Assembly (NCBI GenBank): GCA_027579435.1
Contig: JANBPK010000044.1
Location: 1 to 14,438, forward strand
Direction of reading: 5' to 3'
Source: Candolleomyces eurysporus
Lineage: Eukaryota > Basidiomycota > Agaricomycetes > Agaricales > Psathyrellaceae
DNA: 14,438 nucleotides
Shown: one piece after another, positions 1 to 9,100 of the stretch
Layout: the number at the start of each line of letters is the position of its first letter
Position numbering within the stretch: the stretch's first letter is position 1
Notes under the pieces: model-generated
Seen by the model: the letters and a program-made list of their open reading frames with translations, nothing else
Databases searched by the model: none
What the model was told of the DNA's origin: nothing
Position numbers and translations under genes: made by a program

Positions 1-293
1 TGGATCTCCCCGCTTCCGCATCACAACCGTTGTGAGACGCGTTGGCCCCCCCCCTCTGCTTCTGCATCACAGTCATTGAGAGATGCGCTGGGGGACCTCT
101 GCTTTCGCATCACAGTTGTCGAGAGATGCACTGGGTGGCCTCTGCTTTCATGTCACAGTCATCGAGAGATGCACCGGGTGGCTTCTGCTTTTGTCGAGAG
201 GCATGTTGGACGCTCCCGCATCCCAGTCATCCCGGGAGGCGCGGGGCGACTCTCACTTCTGCATCGCAATTCTCGAGGGACGCATGGGACAGC
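1..293. repeat. Degenerate minisatellite, 43-bp period, about seven units
   Basis: Consecutive units start at 54, 97 and 140 with exactly 43-bp spacing. A less regular unit precedes them (about 6-53). Shortened units follow (183 to about 211, and about 212-250), then another 43-bp unit at 251-293. The shared core reads roughly CTCTGCTTTCGCATCACAGT followed by a purine-rich half ending in GATGC and a G-rich tail. Each unit carries a small inverted repeat (GCATC...GATGC). The first unit holds a perfect 7-1-7 palindrome, TCACAAC-C-GTTGTGA, at 21-35. Since 43 is not a multiple of three, all three + frames stay open across the array and give spurious ORFs of 92-140 codons. The array may continue left of the window. 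Confidence 0.85.
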
Positions 294-1955
294 CTTTGCT
301 GTCATATCTGCTCTGGATGACCTTCGCCTCTGCAACACGCCTGCTAGACAAACCCCGACACGACCACCACACTCTCCCAGGCCACCGAGACTGACCTCGG
401 CATGGCTTGCGCAACAGCAGCCATACTCGGACAAAGAGTTGGTTTCCGTCGGCCTTGCCTCACCCATCTGGTTCTGGATACCGCGTGTAGAGCTGTGAGG
501 CCCTCCTCCACCTATGCTTTAGGCTTCGTCGAGGCACAGACCTTTTCTTCAGGCCACTCAGCATCCTGTGCTTCAATTCTGATATTGATCAGACCTGTAA
601 CTACTCTAACTGCTGCTAATACAATCTAATGATTTATGCTTTGAAATTGCTTTCTCTCTCAACGTCAGCAACCAAGACTGCAGCGGGGGCACTTCTGCAG
701 CCCTGCATTGAGTTCCAGCAGAGCCTATTCTGCGAGGGGTAGTTGTGCCCCCACTTCAGAGAGGAGCCCTGATGCAAGAAGAATCAGTGTTTTTGCTGCG
801 CGCGACATGCAGAGGCTCCCTCAATGGGACACTGCACTGACCGGCACCGTCTACTTGCTCGCATACCGGTGCCGCATGATCAGTCATTTCAGATGCACTC
901 GCCGGCCAGACATCAATGAGAAAGCTAAAGTCTCTGCTCCCAGCCATCCACAGCAACGGACCAACAGCAAAAGCCACACCGAGGCACCAACACTGCAATG
1001 GAAAATTATCGACCTGAAACCTACTTTTACACATGGCCGGCCGCGTTCCGGTCTTGATTCCCCCTTGAGCGCTTTGCTCTTCTCCCGGAACGGCAACATA
1101 CCTCCAGTTTACGTTGCCCTGCACCTTCGGATGGAGAATGGTATGGTGTGAGTGGATGTAGGTGCAACACTCACAAATGACAGTGCTGAACCGTATATGG
1201 CACTGGGCAAGACCACGGCGACCGTCCTTGTCCCTGGTATCTTCATCGCTGCGCATGTTGGCGCCTACCCCGAGTTAAAGTCACTCCCGTTGCTTCAAGC
1301 AGTGCAGGGTGCAGACGGAACCTAAACCAAATCCATTGGTAACCATTAGAAACGCGCGCATGCAAACTGCATCATTCATCAACGAGAAGCAGACTGCATC
1401 TGCGGTCAACTGGCAGAGACATTCAATACTCAGTCGAACTGATCTCCTGGGTCTCGGCTCTCGGGTCACTGTTCAGCTTTCGTGCTACACCCCACTCTAT
1501 TGGGCAGTCCTCTAAGTCCCATTTTCTCATACCTGCAAAGATCTTTTATTGGAAAGCATTCAGGGTCTAGCCTTTGACAAGTTGGTAACCTGAGCAACTC
1601 TACCATTTAATTCCTAATGCGCAGATAAAGAAGGGGCAGCTACCAGTTCAGTTCAGAGATCTCAGCACGCAGTCCCCACAAGGGATGAATTGGCCCTAGA
1701 ACTGTTCTACCGATTCAAGTCAATACTCTCCTTACCAAACTCAGATTACTCAAAGGGTGCAAACTGGCATCGTGATAGCGAAGGTAACGCCAGATGACTG
1801 GTGTTCATCCAAACAACTCTGGTAGCTGGTATTTCCATTTACTAACAATTCGGCCAATGTACAGCACCGGGAGCCAATGGCAGATTCACCCTGCTCCTAG
1901 GTTTATGGGTATCGAGATTCACTCGTCGCGTCGCAGGACTCCTATCTTTTTGGGT
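294..1955. other. No recognisable gene (about 1.66 kb)
   Basis: The longest open frames are 147 codons on + (708-1151) and 166 codons on - (1256-756). They overlap each other on opposite strands, show no recognisable domain and have no convincing intron-linked extension. I saw no tRNA, rRNA, transposase or reverse-transcriptase motif. The stretch could hold a non-coding RNA, an old transposon remnant or the upstream region of the F-box gene, but nothing in it is distinctive enough to name. Confidence 0.5.
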
Positions 1956-2174
1956 GTCGCAGCTCATCTCGATCTTACACTCTTAGATCACGGTGGTCCT
2001 GACCGACCGAAAAGCCTGACGGCTTTTGCCCATTTAACCCTTCGCCTCAAGCTTTAATTTCATCTATTCTCCCGAACCTGGAGGCTCGGGTTCATGCTAT
2101 CCCAAGTCTTTATCTGAAGAATTCAGATGAAAGACGGAGATCTCAAGAAAGCAGCCCCAGCAGGATGCATAGAT
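1956..2174. repeat. 219-bp direct repeat, left copy
   Basis: This copy aligns without gaps to 2618-2836 at a constant offset of 662 bases. I found one clear mismatch (CTCCCGAACC here, CTCTCGAACC in the right copy). Identity starts abruptly at GTCGC (preceded by T here, C in the right copy) and ends abruptly after GCATAGAT. The near-perfect identity points to a recent duplication. Confidence 0.93.
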
Positions 2175-2180
2175 AACTAG
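2127..2180 (+). pseudogene. Truncated 5' copy of the F-box/LRR gene
   Basis: The ATG at 2127 lies in the same place within the left repeat as the ATG of the 446-codon gene at 2789. The first 16 codons are the same (MKDGDLKKAAPAGCID). After the repeat ends the frame reads one more codon and then TAG (2178-2180), so the copy encodes only 17 residues. It is best read as a by-product of the 219-bp duplication. It could still act as a decoy start or as part of a leader if transcription begins to its left. Confidence 0.75.
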
Positions 2181-2617
2181 TCTAAGATGGAGTGAGGAAC
2201 GAGCGGAGGGTTAGAATGACGTCTATGCATCAAAGCGATGGCAGCTTATTCCCACGAGGCGGCATGCCTCCTCTCCTTCTGACTGCCATCGCCTCTGAGC
2301 ATAGAGCTCGTCCAAGGCGCCTCGCCGCCGTTTTTCTTTTCCCCACCCTCCACACCCAAGAAACACCGGCAGCTCACCAGCATATTCTCCAGATAACACG
2401 ATCCAGGGTCTCAGCACATCACCTAAACTTCAAGCTAACAACGGGAACCGCGGCATGGCTTTAAGTGAAAGTCAGGTTCTTGGTGGAGCGCTCACAGCAA
2501 CTTTGAACTTGTCAGTTAGGAATTCATGCGGCGGTCTAAGGAGTGTAACAATGGACTATTTGGGCCAACCATTGTAGAAAGGTCACGCAGCTGCTCGGTG
2601 TTGTATCCCACCCACCC
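2175..2617. other. 443-bp unique spacer between the direct repeats
   Basis: There is no recognisable coding region. A 90-codon + frame (2192-2464) and a 64-codon - frame overlap and match nothing I know. The segment sits between two near-identical 219-bp repeats, so it either was inserted together with a repeat copy or is original upstream DNA of the F-box gene moved by the duplication. I see no primer-binding site, polypurine tract or clear target-site duplication that would mark it as a miniature LTR element. Confidence 0.5.
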
Positions 2618-2836
2618 GTCGCAGCTCATCTCGATCTTACACTCTTAGATCACGGTGGTCCTGACCGACCGAAAAGCCTGACGGCTTTTGCCCATTTAAC
2701 CCTTCGCCTCAAGCTTTAATTTCATCTATTCTCTCGAACCTGGAGGCTCGGGTTCATGCTATCCCAAGTCTTTATCTGAAGAATTCAGATGAAAGACGGA
2801 GATCTCAAGAAAGCAGCCCCAGCAGGATGCATAGAT
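2618..2836. repeat. 219-bp direct repeat, right copy
   Basis: This is the partner of 1956-2174. It contains the proximal 5' flank of the F-box/LRR gene (2618-2788) and its first 16 codons (2789-2836). The gene therefore has a duplicated promoter-proximal region 662 bases upstream. Confidence 0.93.
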
Positions 2837-4129
2837 TGGTATCACGCTGCAAGGCTTACATATCGACTCTGGAGCCGCGTATATATCGACTATCATCCCC
2901 TACGTTTCAGCAAGATCGCTGCATGGCTTGGCCGTGCAAGGAGTGCCCCGCGCTCTCTCGAAGTCTGTGCCAAAAACTACACCTACGAAGTTTGTCAAAC
3001 TCCTGATGTGGCAAAGTGTTCGTTACCCATACAGTTCCTGAAGCAGCTATTGACCGAGGGCGCGTCACTGGACCACCTATCTATTCACTGCGATGCCCCG
3101 CTCTGCTTCCAGCATCTGCTCACTTCGCTCGACGAGTCCAGTGCGCAGCCGAAGTCTCGCCCATGGGACTCCATCAGGTCTCTGCCCTTGACGCTTATGT
3201 GGGGACCTTGGAACGATTCCGGGGTCCCAAAATCATCCATTTTCCAACGCATACCCAGCTCCGTCAAATCCCTTCAGCTAGCCCTGCCCTCTGGCCACCT
3301 GGCGTTCACCAGCATATCGGCGTCGAAGGACGTGAAGCTAGCTCTCCCAACCGATTTTCTCCAGCACCTGACCTCGTTCAGCATCAAATGTAACTGGGCG
3401 GGAACTCAGATATTTTCCGCTCTGATGCATTGCACGAACGTTGAAACCCTAAAAGTCAACTTTAACGCGGATGGCTCGACTGCTGACTGTTGGCCAGCAG
3501 ACGATCCTATCATCAAGCGTCTTACTCGCGTCGGATTACACTTCCCTCACCTTCGGACACTGCACTTGAAAATCGCACATCCGACCGTTCTCAAGATGTT
3601 TGAAGTCCTCGACGCACCCTCCTTGGCGAAGTTGAAAATCTCAAGGCCCAGGGGGTATCGCGAATTCTGGGAGCAGCTCCAAATTTCCACCCAAGGCTGG
3701 CTACAACGCAATCATGCTCTCCATCACCTCTATCTTCGCGGCGCATCCTTATGCTCCGTCGATGCCCTTCGAACCCTCCAAGGACTTCCTTATCTCACCC
3801 GGCTCACGGTAGAGACGGTTTATTTCCAGGAGGTCACTGATCAACTTCTGGATCTCTTCATGCCACCCACGGGTTCCAATTTTTTGCCAAAGCTCGAGTG
3901 CCTGGAGTTGATGGACATGTTTCATGACCATGTCAACTTGAGGCAACTTCTCGCGTTGGTCGTGGATCGCCGTTTACGCCATATCAAAGGAGACGACGTT
4001 GCCCCTATCAAGCAGTTGACTGTGACTTACATGAAAGGGCAAGATCCTGTATCGCACAATTCCCGACTGCTGAAAGTTTTAGCAGACACTCGCAAAGATG
4101 GCACAGATGTTAGGATTGATTTCAACTGA
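2789..4129 (+). CDS. F-box/leucine-rich-repeat-like protein, F-box N-terminal part missing
   Basis: This is a single open frame of 446 codons. Residues about 14-28 fit the second half of an agaricomycete F-box: C14-x2-W17-x3-A21-x2-T24-x2-LW, followed by SRVYID and then an AWLGRARSAPRSLEV segment, the usual sequel in these proteins. From about residue 75 to 420 runs a series of irregular leucine-rich segments (for example SLDHLSIHC, SVKSLQLALP, HLRTLHLKI, LTRLTVETV, KLECLELMDM). The family usually acts as substrate adaptors of SCF ubiquitin ligases. The first half of the F-box (LPxELLxEIF-like) is absent. A TGA at 2777-2779 is in frame just upstream. The sequence ATTCAG directly before the ATG could be a 3' splice site, so a missed first exon is possible, though no F-box start is visible in the preceding 800 bases. 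It converges on helicase A, whose stop lies 264 bases downstream. Confidence 0.8.
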   Translation: MKDGDLKKAAPAGCIDWYHAARLTYRLWSRVYIDYHPLRFSKIAAWLGRARSAPRSLEVCAKNYTYEVCQTPDVAKCSLPIQFLKQLLTEGASLDHLSIHCDAPLCFQHLLTSLDESSAQPKSRPWDSIRSLPLTLMWGPWNDSGVPKSSIFQRIPSSVKSLQLALPSGHLAFTSISASKDVKLALPTDFLQHLTSFSIKCNWAGTQIFSALMHCTNVETLKVNFNADGSTADCWPADDPIIKRLTRVGLHFPHLRTLHLKIAHPTVLKMFEVLDAPSLAKLKISRPRGYREFWEQLQISTQGWLQRNHALHHLYLRGASLCSVDALRTLQGLPYLTRLTVETVYFQEVTDQLLDLFMPPTGSNFLPKLECLELMDMFHDHVNLRQLLALVVDRRLRHIKGDDVAPIKQLTVTYMKGQDPVSHNSRLLKVLADTRKDGTDVRIDFN

Positions 4130-4393
4130 ATGGGACAACAATACGTAGTTCTTGCCTGACTGTACGAATATATTCAATGCTTCCGAACAACGTAGTTTTT
4201 AGATACTGAGAATTTTGGAACAAGTAAATGACGCGACGGTCTCTGGATCCGGTCAATGTGAATTACATTCGAGTTTGAAGAGAATCTTTATGTCAACGAT
4301 GTACAACAGGTCTACAATTCTCTATGTTCAAAAGTGTTTGTGGTGAATCAGGGCTGAAGAAATAGAGCGAGACAGTCATATACTGCATTCCCC
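4130..4393. other. Convergent intergenic region, conserved between the two duplicated units
   Basis: This interval between the F-box stop and the helicase A stop holds no ORF. It aligns with 9213-9542 in unit 2. Matched blocks include GTAAATGACGCGACG at about 4223-4237 (and 9366-9380), a TGTACAACAGGTCTA block and a GTGTTTGTGGTGAATCAG block. On the minus strand these would lie in the helicase 3' UTR, and the far part could also serve the F-box transcript. No single poly(A) signal stands out. Confidence 0.6.
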
Positions 4394-7300
4394 TCACTCA
4401 TCATCTTCTCCATCCTCATCCTCATCTCCATCTTCATCATCATCTCCATCTTCCTCATCGTCTCCTTCCTCATCATTTCCTTCCCCGTCCTCTTGCTCAC
4501 CTGAGGCCGTCCCGACAAATTCCTCCATTCTTCTCGTATACTCGTTCATATCCGCTTCCGCAGCACTCCTAACACCATCATCGTACCGTCCCTGCGGGTC
4601 GACAGGAGCCTGGGGGTCCCAAGGGATTTCAGGCCCAACCCAGCCACCTTCCAGGTAGATGTAGTTGAGGAATGAGCGCCACAGGGGGTCGAGGGAGAGG
4701 ACGTGGGGGTTGCCAATTACGATGAGCAGAGCTTTGGCGCGGGTTACTGCGACTGAGGAGGCAGGTTATATCATTAGAAGGAGTGATGGATAGAAGAGAT
4801 GGATGTGAAGGGGGGCGCACCGTTGAATCGACGAGGGTTGGCTACGAAGCCCAGAGTGTGTCGGAGGTCATGCTTGACATAGTCTTTGCTGCTGCGGACT
4901 GTGGAGATCATGATGACTTTGCGTTCCTGCGTATCATCGTTGGCTTCAGCTTCGACCCCGTAATATAACATGTATGATAGTACCTGGCCCTGAAACTCTT
5001 CTACGGACCCAACCTTGATACCGTCAGCCATGGCACCACGCAGCGTCGTGCGTATTTTGAGGCATTGAGCGTGGTAGGGTGTGATGATTCCGATATCATT
5101 GTCGCCTAAACATTCATCGATAAGTATTCGTATTCCGTAGGAGGATAGACTATAAAAGCCAGGACAGATCAACCAAGCACTCACTGGTCCTAAACCTATC
5201 CGTACGCTCCTTCAACTGCCGCACATACGATTTAACCACAAGCGCCTCGTCGATATTGAAAAACGACGGCGAGACTGCCTCTCTATCGTCTTTCCCTAAC
5301 ACTGAATGGAAGATTACCGGGAATTTCGCATTAGGCAGGAAGGGTAAGGAGAGGTATGTGTTGATGGTCAAAACGGGGGCGCATTGTTCCAGCTCCCCTG
5401 CGTAGAATTTGTCGTTGGGGAATCTGAGGATGGCGGAATGGGAGCGGAAGTTTTTGGTTAGTTTCACGACCCTAATGGGAGTGTATCGTCAGCGCTTTCG
5501 AGAACCAACATTGAAGGCGATAGAAGGGAAAGGAGAAGAACTTGAAACACTCACGTTCTCCCATGCCCTTCCGTTTCGTCGTACACCTCCCTCCCCATCA
5601 ACCTCTCCAGATAACTCGTCTCCAGCCCAAGGCTTTTTGCAATGTCCGACCGAATACTAGGCCCCAACTGCTTCGGATCCCCACTTAACACGACATTCGT
5701 CTGGTTATCAGTTAAAGTCCCGATAGATATAAATGCCTCAGGTTCGGTGGCTTGCCCAGCTTCGTCGATGAAGATATGGGTATAATGCCCTCGGAGTATC
5801 CCGACTCCCGAAAGCATTGACGACGCCACACACGTCGCGACCACGACTCTGAAAGATTTAAGTCTCTCCATGTCTGGAAATATGAAATCCCCGTTGGCAG
5901 AGAAGCATGTGTAGCCATGGTTGAGGGTGTTGGGTATCTGGGCATTCGACCTAGAGGGAGCGTACATCCTGAACAGCTCGTCCGGGGAGAGGCTCGAGGA
6001 GAGCCGTTCGGCGATCAGGTCTGCGGCGGAATTGCTTGGACCGCAGGCGAGGATACGGGACGTTGGGTGTGTGCGGAGAATTTGGCGGATTGCTTCGATG
6101 ATGGTTACGGTCTTTCCTGTGCCAGGTCTGTATATCAAAGATACGGTCAGTACTTAGGCGGGTGGAGCGACAGAAATGCATAGGAAGAGACGTACGGTCC
6201 GAAAACGACGAAGGGAGGCGACCCAGGTTGTTGGTGGACAATCGCCTGGACTGCCTCGCGTTGTCTTGGATTACTCGCAATGAGGGGGTTGATGAATGAT
6301 AATTGTTGAATAACATTCACATCCTCCACGTGCGCTTGAGTGGGGAAAAGAACTCTATCCTCTCTGAAATCGAGATCGAGCGCTTGGTGTTGACGCCTCA
6401 ACACGATACGGGTAAGCTTGAACCGGACATTGTACCTTTGCAAAGCTGACCAATCCTTGTGAAACCTGGGGTGGAAGGCGAGGGCGACTTGGTTTTGTTG
6501 GACAACGTGAACACGGCCTTCGAACCAGCGTCCTGAGGCACTGGCGCCTCGTCGTTGGACGAGGATACGATCACCTAGGGGTGCAAAGCGTTGCAAGTTG
6601 AGAAACCCGTGTGGACGCCTTAGTTGGGTCCTGACTTACCGACGAGAACGCTTGGACGTTTTTCAGCGAGGCCAGGGATTGCAAGGCTGTCGAAAGGTTC
6701 TGGAATGAGAAAAGGGTGACGATGAAAGAGGGACGGGAAACTGACTAATAGTACTGGTTGGCTTGCGGCAAGGTCACGTTGCTCATATCATAGCGCTCTA
6801 AATCGGCCCTGAAATCGGATTGCCGTTTAACAGGTGAATTTTTATGATAAAAGGTGAGCAGAGTCTTACTCCGTCTGATGCTCTTCAATCCATAGAAGGT
6901 GCTTGAAGTTGTTAGCATACGTTCCGGTTGACAAAGGTCCGGTTATATACAACCCCCCCGATGTCAGTGATCTGCTGCTGAAGTAAGTTCGAGCCACCCA
7001 AAAGCTCAAGAAGTTGTTTGGGGATGGGGGCCTCGGGAAGTTCGGTGACGTAGGATATACCGCCGAAGGAAGGGGGAGCGACTCCTCGAACGACAGTCTT
7101 CTCTGGAGTGCGGGTCTTGCGTTTGCGGGAAACGTAAGGCGCTACGGGCCTCAGAGCGTTGTGGTCGGCTTGGTCCCCGACGACAACTTGGAGTTGGCGA
7201 GATATAACGAATTTCTCGTGTGACACCGTGTTCTCGAAGATGAACTCGATCCGGTCGTCGTATCGACCAATGAACTTCTGCGTGAATTTGATGAAAACGG

Positions 7301-8037
7301 TAATTAGCGACTTAACGGTCGTCGGAAGTGTTGGTGAGTCATGGACAGAGAATCTGGGAAGAGATCATTCAGTCTCGCCCTGTCGCGGTCAAGAGCAAGT
7401 TATTTTACCCTGAGCTGGATCGACGACCAGTCCCTTGGGTTGAGGCAAGGCGGACTTCTGACAGCACTGACTTCCCAGATCGTGCAGAGGACTTGACAAC
7501 GAGCTCTTCGGTGAAGCCTAAAGCGGCGACGGAGGGATCCAAGAAACCAAGGTTGGTCCGTCCCTCGATGGTGAGATTGTTTTTGTCCTTCTCCGCTTCG
7601 TCCACGGCAGTCCTGTATTTGAGAAAGGCCTCCTTGCGAAGGTGCTTTATCCCGGATACGTGCTGCTGCCACGCGGACTGTGGAACTACATACTGACATG
7701 TCAAGCAGTATTCTTCATTGTTGGTGGAAGCGCCACGGAGAGGCTCGACTGCTGGATCAACGCCCTGCATCTTGGCGCGTTGGCGATGGTTGGCACCTCG
7801 GGTATGCTCTGTCCAGCAGCTTGCGATGACATTCACGTTGCACAGTGGGCACTGATAGATCCGATTGCGACCTTCGACAGTGGAACGATGGCGTTTCGAC
7901 CGCAAATGCGCATCGAGAACCCGCTGAGTAGTCGTGAAGTAATTACAATCGTTGCAAGAGAGCACGACGTGGGTCCATGGACACGCCGGCACCAGTGAGC
8001 AAGTGCCAGAAACAAATATGTTCGGGCAAATAGGCAT
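4394..8037 (-). CDS. Zinc-finger MOV10/SDE3-like SF1 RNA helicase, copy A (frame broken at a C7 run)
   Basis: Inferred exons: 8037-7409, 7353-6870, 6808-6746, 6686-6640, 6574-6196, 6127-5555, 5471-5185, 5105-4984, 4926-4821, 4752-4394. All nine introns are GT-AG, 55-83 bp. The N-terminus has a CCCH finger (C4-x8-C13-x5-C19-x3-H23) and three C-x2-C-x11/12-H-x5-H fingers. A MOV10-type beta-domain region follows, ending in PGLAEKRPSVLVG. Then come the SF1 motifs: GPPGTGKT (split by intron 5), DEAGQATEPEAF, SGDPKQLGP, NFRSH, VGSVEEFQGQ and AVTRAKALL. The tail is a long Asp/Glu run. MOV10/SDE3 helicases unwind RNA 5' to 3' and assist RNA silencing; that role is inferred here. Exon 2 carries one extra base in seven C (6953-6959), which puts a stop at 6914-6912 after 356 codons. 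With that base discounted every junction stays in frame (about 1015 residues). The first ATG after the TATA-like site would be 8103 or 8037; 8037 puts the CCCH finger at the N-terminus. Confidence 0.85.
4397..4495. repeat. Trinucleotide-rich tract coding the acidic tail of helicase A
   Basis: On the + strand this is an almost pure pyrimidine-plus-A stretch of CAT/CTC-type triplets. Read on the minus strand it is GAT, GAG, GAA and GGA codons, giving about 30 mostly acidic residues before the TGA at 4396-4394. The equivalent part of helicase B is short and not repetitive, so the tract has expanded in copy A or been lost in copy B. Confidence 0.8.
4927..4983 (-). other. Intron 8 of helicase A, 57 bp, stop-free and frame-neutral
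   Basis: It has donor GTACTATC and acceptor ATACGCAG, between ...EEFQGQ and ERKVIMISTVRSS. The length is a multiple of three and the intron has no stop, so retention would add 19 residues directly after helicase motif V rather than end translation. Copy B has a 62-bp intron at the same place, and family proteins read QGQE without an insertion. Confidence 0.75.
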
Positions 8038-8116
8038 CTGAAGGGGAGGATGTTCAGACACCGAAGGAAAGGGAAAGAATAAAAGTCGTACAATGCATGC
8101 CACCGCTGTCCTGGGT

Positions 8117-8145
8117 ACTTATAACGGCAGACACACGAGGCGGGT
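8117..8145 (-). promoter_or_regulatory. Candidate core promoter of helicase A (TATA-like, conserved in copy B)
   Basis: On the minus strand the block reads GTTATAAGTACC, with TATAAG at 8123-8118, 81 bases before the ATG at 8037. The 29-bp block differs from 13222-13250 upstream of helicase B at only three positions, while the flanking DNA is much more diverged. That supports selection on the block. The TATA assignment is inferred from sequence and spacing. Confidence 0.5.
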
Positions 8146-9100
8146 ATGCTGATACCCCGGAAATCGGAAATCGGGACGGTTTGAATGGAGGAAAGCACAA
8201 ACCTTAGTTTTCTATTTAAACCTGCGGATGTTCTTCGTCTCCAGCCTCGCCTCTCTATGATGAGAAGTAAATGTTTTGCGAACTTCGATTCGGACAATGC
8301 AACAAGCCATCGCTTCATTACAGTTCGATGAGCCTTCCCGGACTGATTTCTAATGGTTTCCTAGCTCATGTTAATGAAAATACGTATGACGGTAGACACG
8401 AGAAGTCCAGAAGAGCCTTTCGCTGCTGATAGCGCCTTTTGGATTGTGGATACTGTGACGGTCCATTGACGATGACGGCGGACATCTTGAATGTTGACTT
8501 GTATCGCATGACGGTGCAAGTGTCAGTAGTCCTGAAGAGAAGTATTGAGTGTTCGTACGTACACGCATCGCGATGGACAGAGGCCAAGGCTACAAGAATA
8601 AGCTGAAGTCTTGTAAAGAAGAATAGAGAAACAAATTAACGTGGGCGCTTGTTGGCTTGCCAGATCTGGTGACTGTTTTCCCACAGCATACTTTCGAGCG
8701 AGAGCCTTGGCACCCGTCGAGCTCCGAGGGGTCTGCTCGCCATCGTAAATGGCGACGACATTCTCGATTAACAGCCTAAAGATTGAATCTAAGCTTCGCC
8801 GAGGGACCTCAAGATCAGCTGGGGAGTAATGGATTCACCGCATCGTCTGCTGCGCGACATACAATTGAGGCATCGGACCCCAATAGCTTCAGGCTTATTG
8901 CACCTGCAAGTCATGAATGCGATATCTCATAAAATCACCACCGACGATTCGTGATAAGCATCGTAACATATCTAGAGAATATCAGCCCTCAAGACCTGCA
9001 AGACGCTGCTTTGCCCTAAATTGCCCCCCTTGGTAGTGCTGGGTATGGCGAGTTTGCTGAACGTTTGAGAATAGCGAAGCCAGAAAGAAGAATGGTATTT
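8146..9100. other. Intergenic region between helicase A and the F-box remnant
   Basis: The part up to about 8460 aligns patchily with the upstream region of helicase B; for example 8333-8395 resembles 13538-13600, and TACTGTGACG at 8451-8460 matches 13645-13654. Beyond about 8460 similarity to unit 2 ends. 8461-9100 is unique, with no coding region I can support. This is where the body of the second F-box gene should have been, so it has been deleted, replaced or eroded past recognition. Confidence 0.6.

Noticed and set aside
1..293. CRISPR-like repeat array
   Set aside because: Units are contiguous and degenerate along their whole length without unique spacers, and the genome is eukaryotic.
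42..498. ORFs of 92-140 codons in all three + frames over the minisatellite
   Set aside because: The 43-bp period cycles through all frames, so the same repeat is read in each. The open frames follow from few stops in the unit, not from coding selection.
708..1256. 147-codon + ORF and 166-codon - ORF overlapping each other
   Set aside because: There is no recognisable domain, composition looks non-coding, and two overlapping opposite frames cannot both be supported. Neither has a convincing splice extension.
1956..2836. TRIM or small LTR retroelement
   Set aside because: The terminal repeats do not have TG...CA ends. No primer-binding site or polypurine tract was seen, flanking bases do not form a clear target-site duplication, and the right repeat contains the start of a protein gene.
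6687..6745. Acceptor at the CAG about 15 bases earlier (TTCCAG) for intron 3 of helicase A
   Set aside because: With the conserved donor TTA/GTCAGT that acceptor creates a TAA codon. Using CGACAG gives YYLAIPGLAEKRP, matching copy B and the family.
7014..7998. Several + strand ORFs opposite helicase A (and the equivalents opposite helicase B at 12128-12976)
   Set aside because: They are antisense shadows of the zinc-finger and beta-domain exons. They show no domain and are not conserved as frames beyond what the minus-strand coding constraint imposes.
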